Origin: Chondrus crispus
Taxonomy: Eukaryota > Rhodophyta > Florideophyceae > Gigartinales > Gigartinaceae
Assembly (NCBI RefSeq): GCF_000350225.1
Contig: NW_005179247.1
Span: forward strand, 5,245 to 69,244
Length of the DNA: 64,000 nt
Direction of reading: 5' to 3'
The position numbers and the translations under genes are program-made. Shown here piece after piece: positions 32,280 through 42,323 of this stretch; position 1 is the first letter of the stretch; each line of letters begins with the position of its first letter. A model generated the notes under the pieces. The model had not been told where the DNA came from. It ran no database searches and saw only the letters and a list, made by a program, of their open reading frames with translations.

Positions 32280-35200
32280 CTACTGGCAGTCCAGTTGGAG
32301 AAGACGTTGATGTATGGACCAAGCCAGTGGGAGCCATATTGTCAAAGGCATATCGTCGTTATTCTCGTCAGCGGACTCTATGGCTGCATCCGAGAAGATG
32401 ACGGCTAAGTCCTTCTCAGTGACCCGGGCCGGGCGGTCACGGAGAACGGAGTTGAAGCGGCAAAGGATTTCGGAAGGGAACAGGTTTTCAGCGATCTGTT
32501 GCTGGAAAGACTTCATTCGCCAAAGGTTCCAGGCGAGTGATATCATAGGACGTAGATCGCAACGACCGTATTGGCCGAATGTGGGGTGAAGTGGTTGGCC
32601 AAGGCAGTGCGAGAGGCGGCAATCATAGCACTTGAGAGGGACTTTTCTTGGGACGGGGCAAGACGGGACGAAATGGGTCGTAGAGAAACAGGCATAGCAG
32701 CTTCTTTCCATGAATGGACAGTCATTCTGAGGATGTTCCGTACCGGAACGGCGGGGAGAAGCGTGGCATAAGAGACACGTCGTCTTGGTTAGGAAGAGGA
32801 ATTGAGTTACTAAATGAACCGTGGATTCGGTGTCAATTGCCTGGAAGTGACTAAATGGCAACGATAGGGGAGGTGACGGGGAAGGCAAAGGGTTTGTGGG
32901 AACATTAGGTTGGGTTTGGCGCGCCATACTGGGAGAAGTTCGTAAGCTCTTGAATGAATTTCTTCCGGATGGTGGAAGTGACGCGGGCCGTTTGCCCGAA
33001 AAGACTTGCTTCAAAGATGGTGACGCCGTCGGAAGTGACCGTGGACGGACTGGAAATGGTGCTTGCTGCATTGAAGGTGATGCTGAAGGCAGCAAGCGTT
33101 CACTTGATTGTTGTGGGGAGAAGCTAAGGATTCTTCGAACTGGAGGGGCTGGAGGAGGGGTTGGTTGGAGCGGATTGCTCAAGCAAGAGAAGCATTTCAT
33201 CGAAGTTGTGCTGCGTGGATGTGGTGGCTCCGATTTGGTTTTGCCGTTGAGGCTCGAGATGGTTTTGATTTTGATCTTGATGTGGAGGTGGCAACTGCGA
33301 TTGCGATGGTGTGGTGGGAAGCGAATGTTGCTGAGAATGGGATTGCGAATTTGCATCCCAAGGTCTAGAGGTATCTGGTGTGTGAAATTGTGAACTCTGA
33401 GGGGTGTGCGCCGCAGTGCATTAGTTGGCTGGGAGGGGAACATAGATCCGCAAACATCGCACCAGACTGCGTGCTTGTCGAAGCGACAGACACCAGAGAC
33501 TTGGCCATCCATGGCTGTGTAAAGTGCATCTTTGCAGCAATCCGTGGTATTGAGGACCTAATTCATCATCTCGTTTCGGTTCGTTACTGCGAGATCATTT
33601 TCGTCAATGTTGCCCTTTTTGAGGAGGGAGGTTTCGAAGCTCTTATTGTATTGGGTTGAGTTTAGGACGAAGACGAATGCGTGGTGTCCGTCGCGTCCAG
33701 ACTGGCCACTCTCCTGTGCAAAGTCGACGAGGCTTCTTGCGGCGCCAAGATGAACTGTTGCTCGAACATCCGGAACATCTATTCCGGTGCCGAAGGCGGA
33801 CGTACAAACCATAATACGGAACAGAGTTGAAGGTACGAGGTCCTTGATTGTTATGATGTCGTAGAGCTCTTCGTTTGCTGTCCAGTCGTTGTGGGCCTTT
33901 TCGCGAGCTTCGTTAGTGAGGCTGGCATGATATATGAGCGGCTCGACTGCGATGCGTTGATTGGAGTGGGCAACACTTCCTTGTGCATATGCGGCCGTCA
34001 GGGCTTTGTGGAGAGAAGTTGTTTCTTTGCGGGTCGGGGCGAAAGCGATGATTCTATATATTTTGGGCAACGGCTTTGGGGCGTTGGTGCAATCAAGGAA
34101 GTGCTGACGCAGAAAGCTCACTGCATTCATCTTCATGACTTCTTGTGCGGTGGCAAAGAAGCTTTCAGGAGTGCGAGTGTTTAGGCCCGGGTCAGAGTCG
34201 TCACTGAAGGTATGAACAACAAACTCGAGATTCCTTCTTTGAGAATGCATTGAGAAAAGGAAGGCTGTGTTAATGCCGTGGCGCTCTAGAATGATTCTTC
34301 TCTCGCAGGGTGGGACGGTGACACTGAGGAGTACAAGAGGGACTGATTTTGGGATGATAGAAAGGGATCGACGCAAAAACTTCAATTCAGGGCGGAAATG
34401 TTGCCACATGGCTGTGAGATGAACCTCATCAATGACTACTCGAGCGAGCCTGTTAGTATCCATAAGTCGAACAACCAGCTCTTTGAAAGACGGCCGCGAC
34501 AACTGTTCGGCCGTGAAGATGTAGAGGTCGGCAAATTCCAGTGATCCTTGTCCATTCGCGCAATGTGATGCGAGTAGGGCGAAGTTTGTCGCGCGCCTCA
34601 TGTACTCCGATACAAGGGCCTTGACGGGAACGACTACGATAGTGGACTTGATATTCTTTTCCATGAAAGCTGGTAGAAGGACTGCCATAGACTTGCCTGA
34701 TGCGGTGGGCATCAGTACGAGGGAGTTGTTCTGCGACGCGGACACAGTGGCTGTGACAGCAAACTGCGTTTGAGACATGAATTCCGCAGATTTAGAACGT
34801 GTGGCCTTTTTGAGAGCGGACAGTAGAGGCCTGACGAGGGGAGGGAGGATATGGTTCGGGGGGTTATCGAGGCGAATACTGTGATTGGAGTGGGACCCTA
34901 CAGAGAAAGTGTTGGGGAATTTGAGAGCAGACGGGTTTGGCTGCAGTTGTTGCAGTTCGTTTGCTGTGCTTCCGTTGAGAGCATGAAGGAGGGGCTTCGG
35001 TTGATGAACCTGGAAGACAGGCTGCGGCTCATGTTGGGATAGCGAGGTCACTCGAGACTGGAGTTGCTGTGAATGTTGGAGGGGGAGCGGTTGTGAAGAA
35101 GCGCGGTCACTATAAAATGACGGCAGCTTCAGATGGCGGTGCCATTCATGGGAGAATTGGCGGTGCTTTGTTAGCGTGGCGGCGGGACAGTCGGGCATTA

Positions 35201-37992
35201 GCGAGGTAGTTCGTCCGTAGTGTTTGTGGGCGATAGAGGAGGTATGCGCAGCTTATTGGTGTCCGGCTGTGGTGTGTTCTGCCAATATGTCATTCATGCT
35301 GCTGTGGAGCTTATTCTGACATATAAGCGGAACCATTCCACTGGTGAACTGCCTGTAATCCTTGAAGGAGATGTGAATGCTCCTGGATTGCAGGGCAGTC
35401 CTGATGACCTTTGTGACACGTGCGGGTGAGAAGCGTTGGCCGTTGTTGGCGAATAAGAATGTCCAATGGGTTCTCATGGCTTCGTCACCATGGAGAGCTC
35501 TGACCATTTCGCATTCCAGGGGGCAAATGACCGACAAGTATGAGATCATTCGGAACGAAGTTTGCTTGTCGGGAAATCGGTACACCGCGCGGTTGTAACC
35601 GAGCGCGGCCCTTGACTTGCAGTAGCCAGGGTTGAACAAAATTTCGGAGTGGTGGCCGATGCAGATGTTCCGGATGTTGTTCTCCCCATTTTGTAGCCTA
35701 TAAGTGCATATCTCGGTTGCTCGACCGGGAGATCCGGACGAAAAATGCATCATAGCAAGTAGGGAGTCTTGGATGATTTGGGAATGAGCGAGAAACTGCA
35801 AGACTCCTGTTTTCGTCATTCGAGCACCAGCGACTTGAATTTCTCGGTCTTGGCCAGAGAAAGCAGTAGAGGTAGGGGATGGGCTAAGACCGGATGCCTC
35901 GTCTTGTGTAGGAACCCTGGGCGGAAAGGAACATGTGGGGTGGACGCAAGGTGTGCGATGGAGGTAATCCGACGATGGATTCATTAGAGCATGGAGGAGA
36001 TGGGCAACGTTGGCCTGCACCCAGGAGGCGTGGTGAGTGAGGGAGGAGAGAAAGGAAAAGCCAGGAGCGCGGTTCGTGGGGTCGTCACGCAGAGATAAAA
36101 CGAGTCGTTGGAAATCAGGAGGAAGGTCGGCCCTCAGAAGACAGTATTCGTAGAAGAACTTGTCGAAAGTCTTGTGTTGGTTTGTGATGATGGTCCCCAA
36201 AAGAGGCATGGAGAGGTGGTGAGATTTGATGATGCCACAAGGGTCTTGCTTGTGAATGGCACAGACGGCGAAAGAGATTGGACCTTGCTCAAGTTTTATG
36301 ATTCGCATGATGACATCCAAAGTTTTTCGTATGAATGTAGCGGCAGTGTTGGTATCTTGATCGACGGTTGCGATGATGGCAGCAGCTGGATCTTGGTGGT
36401 TGTCGTTGAGGTGGGGGGCCGGAAGGGGCGTTTCTGCTACTCGGCGGAGTTCTTGAATCGCTGTCACAGAAACAGCGTATTGGAGGGCGGCAAGAATGTG
36501 ACTCATGTCACCAGCTTCGGCGAGTTTGAGGGTCGGGGAAGTCTCGGCGAAGAGTGGGGCGGAACTTGCAACGACGGTAGCGGCGACAACAAAATTACGA
36601 ACGGCCAAGTTGGTGAGGAGGTCAACATGCCTGAGCCGGACGAGAAGCAAGCTTTTCATGGCATCGTGAAGGCGACTGTGTAAGGCGTGGGAGAGAGTTT
36701 CACCTGGGGTCTCGTGGAGAGATGTGCGATTGAGCTCATGAAAGAAAGCGTCGATCGCGACGGAAGTCTGTTCATTACGGGAAAAGTCGGCGTCCCGTGT
36801 CTGATGGGTGAAGAAGAGAAGGCGGGCAACATGACTAGCATATCTTCGTTCTGCCACGGATTGAACCCGTCGGAAGGGCGTAGTGCCGTGGAGGTTTATC
36901 GCTTGACGAAATCCATGCGTGACGTCCCTGACGACCTTGGCGATACTTTGAAAGTATAGATGGACGCAGGTTGCAACCGTGGATAAAGTTGCTTGAACGT
37001 CCTCCGTCGTGACGGCACCCGTGAGTTGAGCTGCCTTCTCACGGCGTAAAGGCAGAGCGTCGAGGGCTTCATCAAAGTCGGTGATCGACAGGAATGTGTT
37101 GCGGAGGGCGATGCCGGAGTCTGCGTCATTTTCCTCCAATTCGGTATGAGATCGTCGACCCGGGGCCAGGTCCGAACTGGAACACGTTAGACGGGCCAGT
37201 ACGTCGGCGGCACATTTGTGGAGCTCATAAGACGGGGAGGTGGGGTCTGGAGTGATGAGGTCTAGAGTTGAGTCGGTTGTTTTGTCCATGGGGAGGGGTG
37301 ACGACACCGGGGCGGATTGGATGGGATCTTCTTCTTCTGCAGAAGTCCCCGTCGGCATTCCCGACTCATGAGTCAGGAATGCCGACGGGGACTTGGGAGA
37401 CGGTGACCATTTCCTCGATTGGCTCTTCGGCCCTAACGGGATACTATTTGGTCTTGGCACCACTAAACAGAGACTGGGCCCGAACAGCACCGCGACCAAT
37501 GATTTGATCAACCTCGGTCGGCGAGGTGTTTCCGGGTGCATCAGGCGGCGGGACGGAGTTCATATGCTGTCGAAGCCGTTTCGGGGTGCCCTTGGAGAGC
37601 TCGCAAAGAGGACAGAAGTAGACTAATTTGCAAGTGAATCCTTGAAGCGGGGGCAGGCTCTTGATCGGAAGAGTGACGGCCGGATCGGGGAAGAATTGGG
37701 GATCCTGCAGATAGTCGGCAAGGAGCGGAGAATCGGAAACAGAGGTACGGTGGAAGGAGAGAGCGTCTTCTGCGATTCTAGAGCGCTGCGCGGACTGGGG
37801 AGTAGGGATGTTGTGAACGTGGCGCAAGTGGTCGCTGAAGGCCCTTGCGCTGGGGGACCCGCTCTTGCAATCGATGCAGACAAGGATGAGGGGGATGGAA
37901 TGGAAGCCAACAGACAAGGACGTAGGTGCGAGATGCAGTGGCATCCAAGGATCATTGCGGACGAAAGCGGCGGCATGCGAAGGCGTAGTCAT
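32280..37992 (-). pseudogene. C2H2 / tyrosine-recombinase-like / RecQ helicase fusion, copy A (broken)
   Basis: Start at the ATG at 37992: upstream frames of A and B differ by an indel, so this shared Met is the best start. Domains as in copy C and B: two C2H2 fingers, recombinase-like region (~residues 745-914), helicase (~1050-1430), Cys-rich tail. Lesions: a 31-bp insertion at 37341 makes a palindrome and shifts the frame; CAA to TAA at 35253; TGG to TAG at 33558. The second finger has lost its last His (VPPP for VHPP). Helicase motif II is DEVH instead of DEAH, motif III is SVT instead of SAT, and motif VI has GQSGRDG instead of GRSGRDG. A +1 and a +5 insertion near 33155 and 33412 compensate each other. 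It is the most decayed copy. Confidence 0.75.
37343..37394. repeat. 52-bp near-perfect palindrome inside copy A
   Basis: AAGTCCCCGTCGGCATTCC and its exact complement surround GACTCATGAGTC, itself palindromic, with one mismatch. Copy B has only the right half, so 31 bp were added in A as an inverted copy of the adjacent sequence. Confidence 0.9.
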
Positions 37993-38584
37993 TGCGCGTG
38001 AAGTCGGGAGAGAGCGGGAAAGGAGGTGAGAGGTGAGGGGTTTCGGGGATGCCAAGCGCTGGGGAAGAACAGAAGAGGGAAAGAGAGAGAGGGGGGTCAG
38101 TGAGTACGAGAACCCTGTATATGTAAACATTACGTCGAAATAAGACTTGCGAGGGGCTCATACTGAGTAGGAGAACGGGGAGCCGGGGTAGCACAGGAAG
38201 GAAGGGTTGATGTTCCGATACGTGGTGAAGTTCTACGATGATGTGGAGAATTTGGCATAGTTAGTAGTGGGTGTGAAGGAAGTAGGGTCATGAAATTAAG
38301 GGAGATTACGTGAGTTAGGGAACACGTCGTTGTATGGCGTCAGAAGGGAATGGGGATGTGAATTTGATCTGTGGTTTGCCATAGTGTGAATGAGGTGCAG
38401 GTTGAGCAATTTTGCTTTTGGTTGAAGTTATGAGTGTGCATCTCGAATTTGAAATTAGGGGGAGGAGGGGGATTACGGGAACACAGATGCCCACGTACAT
38501 TCCTAACAGTGGGGGCCGGCGGCTGTATACTTCAAAGAAGTATTTCGACCGAATTTCCTACGCTGACGGCTTCCCAAGTCCAGG

Positions 38585-38815
38585 AAAATTCTAACTAATT
38601 GAAAACTAAATATTAACATTAAGTATATAATGATTCCAGTATGGCTGTCCACCCATACAGTTTTTGAAAATCTTGTTGTACGACAAAAATGCAATTTATT
38701 ACACGTGGCAAACAAAATGCAATGTACTACACGTGTGGATGACCAAAACGCAATGAAGTACTAATCTCCCTAATCCCCTAAATCCCCTAATCCCCTAATC
38801 CCTAAGTCGTACAAG
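38585..38815. repeat. Flank of copy A: ACACGTG repeats and C-rich telomere-like tract
   Basis: Contains one arm of the foldback repeat (GTATGGCTG...CACCCATACAG), ~28-bp units with AAATGCAATG and ACACGTG, then CCCTAATCCCCTAAATCCCC at 38763-38806, which is the reverse orientation of the GGGGATTA tract left of copy A. Confidence 0.7.
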
Positions 38816-39120
38816 GAATCGAAAATCAACTTCAAGCTGAAACCATGTCAAGAGCCCCAATCCAAGAAACATCTGGCATCTCAAAGGGCGCAAGCTAGAA
38901 TACAGCTGGGCCTCGGCCCTACAAACGGTTAGATGCACTCTACTGCGGCCGTTCCAGCAAGTTCGACACTGTACGTAATAGGACAAGGGTATTCTCATTT
39001 CGAGAATTTGACCCATTTTTTCCTCGGTCAAATTTTCAAAATGAGAATCTAAACGTCGGTTTAAGGGGTCAAATTTTCAAAATGATAATCTGAGCCACTT
39101 TTTCGTGTTTTTTCAACGTC
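38816..39120. repeat. TCAAAATGAGAATCTGACC-type repeats, degenerate
   Basis: Imperfect units at 38990-39135 resemble the 41-bp tandem repeats at 40244-40355. No gene seen. Confidence 0.5.
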
Positions 39121-39240
39121 AAATTCCCACAATGAGAATATGACCCAGCCCCGAGCCCCCACCTGTGACACGTGGCGACATTCTTGGCGAGTGACTATAT
39201 CTGCGATCACAAGCCACGTGGCTACGTTCTTCGCAGCCCC

Positions 39241-39768
39241 ACCTGTGACACGTGGGTTTTTGGCGAGTGACAATTTCTGCGATGACAAGCGTGTGATCGG
39301 AGAGTCTCTGGCCATGACGTCCGTCATAAAATTCGGAAGTCTCCAAATCCCTTAAAACTCGTCCAGAGGCATACTATGCTGCTGCAATACGCATTCTGTG
39401 AAGATTTGGCGACGTTTGTACTTTTTTCTTTATATCCTTCCTACTTTCGTGAACTCACACGTGGATACCTGTCGCAACATCTGTCGCCTGGGGAGGGGTC
39501 TTCGCCACGTGGCCACGTTCTTCCGAGGCCGCAGCCCCTCCTGTGACACGTGGCGACATTTTTGACGGGTGACCATTTCTGCGATCACAAGCGTGTGATC
39601 AGAGAGTTTCTGGCCATGACGTCCGTCATGAAATTCGAAAGTCTCCAAATTCATCCAAAAACTCATCTAAAGGTATAATATGCTGGTGCAATACGCATTC
39701 TGTGAAGATTGGGCGACATTTGTACTTTTTCTTTATATGTTTCCTACTTTCGTGAACTCACACGTGGA
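39241..39768. repeat. ~225-bp direct duplication, 300 bp apart
   Basis: 39241-39465 and 39541-39768 share TGTGACACGTGG, GGCCATGACGTCCGTCAT, CAATACGCATTCTGTGAAGA and GAACTCACACGTGGA in the same order; a shorter partial copy begins at 39164. The following 470 bases hold no supported gene. Confidence 0.75.
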
Positions 39769-40243
39769 CACGCGTACCTCCTTAGCGAGATTCTACATGT
39801 CCACATCGGCTCCACCGGCTCAGTGTTTTTTTAAAAACTACATGCTTGTATCGTGTCTTTCGTCTCAACTATCCCGAAGTATATGCTCTTGTCTCTCCCT
39901 TACGCAATTACAAGAACTTCTATTGAAGTTGATGTCGCTACAATGTCTAACTAATAGTAAAGATTCACACGTTCAACTCAGCAGCTATTGTTTCCAAGGC
40001 GTTAACACCGTCTCCCGACGTATCCTTGTCTCCCCCGTCGTAGTCTTCATCTTTTTCGTCGTCCTCATCCGTGCCCGGGCCTTCCTGTCTCTGTTCTGAG
40101 ATTGCTTTGGCATATGTGGCAGTACTGCACGGGGGTGCGGAACTGTTGGGAGGACGCAAACCGGTACGACCCGTGCAGAAACTCCCACGCACTTCGCACC
40201 CTCCGCCCTAAAACTTGAGAGGTCTCTGCCACGTGGCCATGAT

Positions 40244-40355
40244 TCTCATTTTAAGAATCTGACCGACATTTTCCTTGGTTGAACTCTCATTTTGAGAATC
40301 TGACCGACATTTTCCGTGGTCAAATTTTCATTTTGAGAATCTGACCGACATTTTC
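40244..40355. repeat. 41-bp tandem repeat, cut by element B
   Basis: Two full units and a partial third of TTGAGAATCTGACCGACATT-containing sequence. The third stops after GACATTTTC where element B begins, so B appears to lie inside or at the edge of this array. Confidence 0.75.
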
Positions 40356-40386
40356 CTATGTTTAGTTCTGGCGTCAGTTCCCGCGG

Positions 40387-40795
40387 GACGATACGTTTTT
40401 GGCACATGTCAGGATCGATACGTAATGACAAAAAACGTATCGTCCAGGCCTGATTCGACGTATGTGCGATTTTGGTACTGTCTACGGTATATGACCCAAA
40501 ACGTATCGTGCCGGGCGGTTTTAACGGCGACAGTTTTCTGGTGGGACGATACGTTTTAGGCCGATTTACACGGCGGCACCCCCATACGCGCTGTATTGGC
40601 AACATTGCTGTTGGGAATTTCTGACTAAAATTTTGCCGACGGCGGCGCACAGCCAATAAAATGTCAGTGCGCAAAATTTAGTTTTTGCCGTGTGCGATTA
40701 GAGGCGCATGAGCAATATTATTAACTTCATATTTTATCACGTACCGTGTCCCTCGTCTGGCAAGATTGTCAGATGCCCAAAACGTATCGTGCTGG
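40387..40795. promoter_or_regulatory. Block of ACGATACGTTT-type sites, copy B
   Basis: ACGATACGTTT at ~40388 and ~40545, AAACGTATCGT at ~40433, ~40498 and ~40781, and CGATACGTA at ~40414. Positions and orientations match copies A and C. Confidence 0.6.
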
Positions 40796-41026
40796 GTGGG
40801 GCAATTACAGCAGGCAGATTTAGTGGCAGGGCCTTATACTGCACTAACAGTGTCCTAATGCGCATGTACGAATTACACAATAAAGCATAAGGTAATTAAT
40901 TTAATTTATTTGGATTACACAATAAGGCGGAGTAATTTATGTCCTGAACATCAAAGCTTTCTAAGTTATTTACTGCGCGAAATTGAAAAGCGCCGTATGC
41001 AGGTTTCGATGATCGTTGCCTCAACG

Positions 41027-42000
41027 ACGCATTTTGGACGGGTGTGTCAGAGATGCGTTGGGGAGGGATGCGCGCACGATGCGTTCTGGAGAGGTGCGTC
41101 TAGGATGCGAGCTGAGGGGGTGCGAGTATGATGCGTTGGAAGGGGTGCCAGAATGCTACGTTGGAGAGGGGTGCGCTCGTGATGTGTTCTATAGGGGTGC
41201 GCTCATCATTCGTTTTAGAGAGATGCCAGAATGATACGTTCGAGAGGGGTGCTGCCACGACGCGTTCTAAGGGGGTGCGAGATTGATGCGTTCGGGAGGG
41301 GTGCGCCCATGATGCGGTCTGGAGGGGCGCGAGAACAATGCATTTTGGAAGGGTGCCAGAATGATACGTTCGGGAGGGGTGCGCCCACGATGTGTTCTGA
41401 AGGGGTGCGAGAATGATACGTTCGAGAGGGGTGCGCCCATGATGCGTTCTGGAGGGGCGCGAGAACGATGCGTTTTGGAAGGGTGCCAGAATGATACGTT
41501 CGGGAGGGGTGCGCCCACGATGCGTTCTGAAGGGGTGCGAGAATGATACGTTCGAGAGGGGTGCGCCCACGATGCGTTCTGAAGGGGTGCGAGAATGATA
41601 CGTTCGAGAGGGGTGCGGCCACGACGCGTTCTAAGGGGGTGCGAGATTGATGCGTTCGGGAGGGGTGCGCCCATGATGCGGTCTGGAGGGGCGCGAGAAC
41701 AATGCATTTTGGAAGGGTGCGAGATTGATACGTTCGGGAGGGGTGCGCCCACGATGCGTTCTGAAGGGGTGCGAGAATGATACGTTCGAGAGGGGTGCGC
41801 CCATGATGCGTTCTGGAGGGGCGCGAGAACGATGCGTTTTGGAAGGGTGCCAGAATGATACGTTCGGGAGGGGTGCGCCCACGATGCGTTCTGAAGGGGT
41901 GCGAGAATGATACGTTCGAGAGGGGTGCGCCCATGATGCGTTCTGGAGGGGCGCGAGAACGATGCGTTTTGGAAGGGTGCGAGAATGATACTTTGGAGAG
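41027..42000. repeat. 26-bp tandem array, copy B (about 37 units)
   Basis: The longest of the three arrays. Units are partly organised in 130-bp blocks (5 x 26): GATACGTTCGGGAGGGG recurs at 41363, 41493, 41727 and 41857, spacings 130, 234 (9 x 26) and 130. This shows recent expansion by multi-unit duplication. Confidence 0.85.
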
Positions 42001-42323
42001 GGCTACTCGCAAGACGCGTCTTGCAAGGGGCCTGAACGGTGCGTTTGCATGTTTCTTTTCTGTTTCAGCTACTTCGGTAGTAGATGGCGTTACGAAAGCA
42101 CAAGTGTAAATTTTGTGGGGTTGTTTGTGTAGTGGAGAAACAGCAAAACGGCACAATTGGTGAGCATAGCAGTTGGATATGGCGCGACGTAGAAGATGTA
42201 TAAATGAATGATTCAACAAAAACGGCGGGTAGTGATCGCACGGGCACATGGAAATGTGAGGATCGCTGTGACATGTGAATGGTTCCGTTTTCGAGAAGAT
42301 TGAAGCTTTTTATCGTTGAGAGT

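Larger units (their letters stand above)
30702..38584 (-). mobile_element. Recombinase-helicase element, copy A
   Basis: The left end is set by comparison: A, B and C become alike exactly at CTATGTTTAGTTCTGGCGTC while their left flanks differ (B from A and C). Order along the plus strand: bidirectional ACGATACG site block, 26-bp array, then the minus-strand recombinase-helicase gene and ~590 bp of shared upstream sequence. The right end is less certain: A and B are alike up to ~38633, but GAAAATTCTAACTAATTG onward also occurs at 50105 without the element, so the element itself probably ends near 38584. No terminal inverted repeat or target duplication is visible. Confidence 0.7.

Noticed and set aside
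32314-37507. Many plus-strand open frames inside the elements (for example 36108-36683, 191 codons, repeated in B and C)
   Set aside because: They lie antisense to the fusion gene, where the minus-strand frame carries clear domains; their repetition in all copies follows from the element being repeated.
30702-38584. Terminal inverted repeats at the element ends
   Set aside because: I compared the left end with the reverse complement of the right end in A and B and found no convincing match.
41215-42249. 344-codon minus-strand open frame with a 26-residue period, and similar frames through the other arrays
   Set aside because: It is the 26-bp repeat read out of phase (78 bp equals 26 codons). 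Frames are open in several phases and strands, and unit number varies between copies, so it is not a gene.
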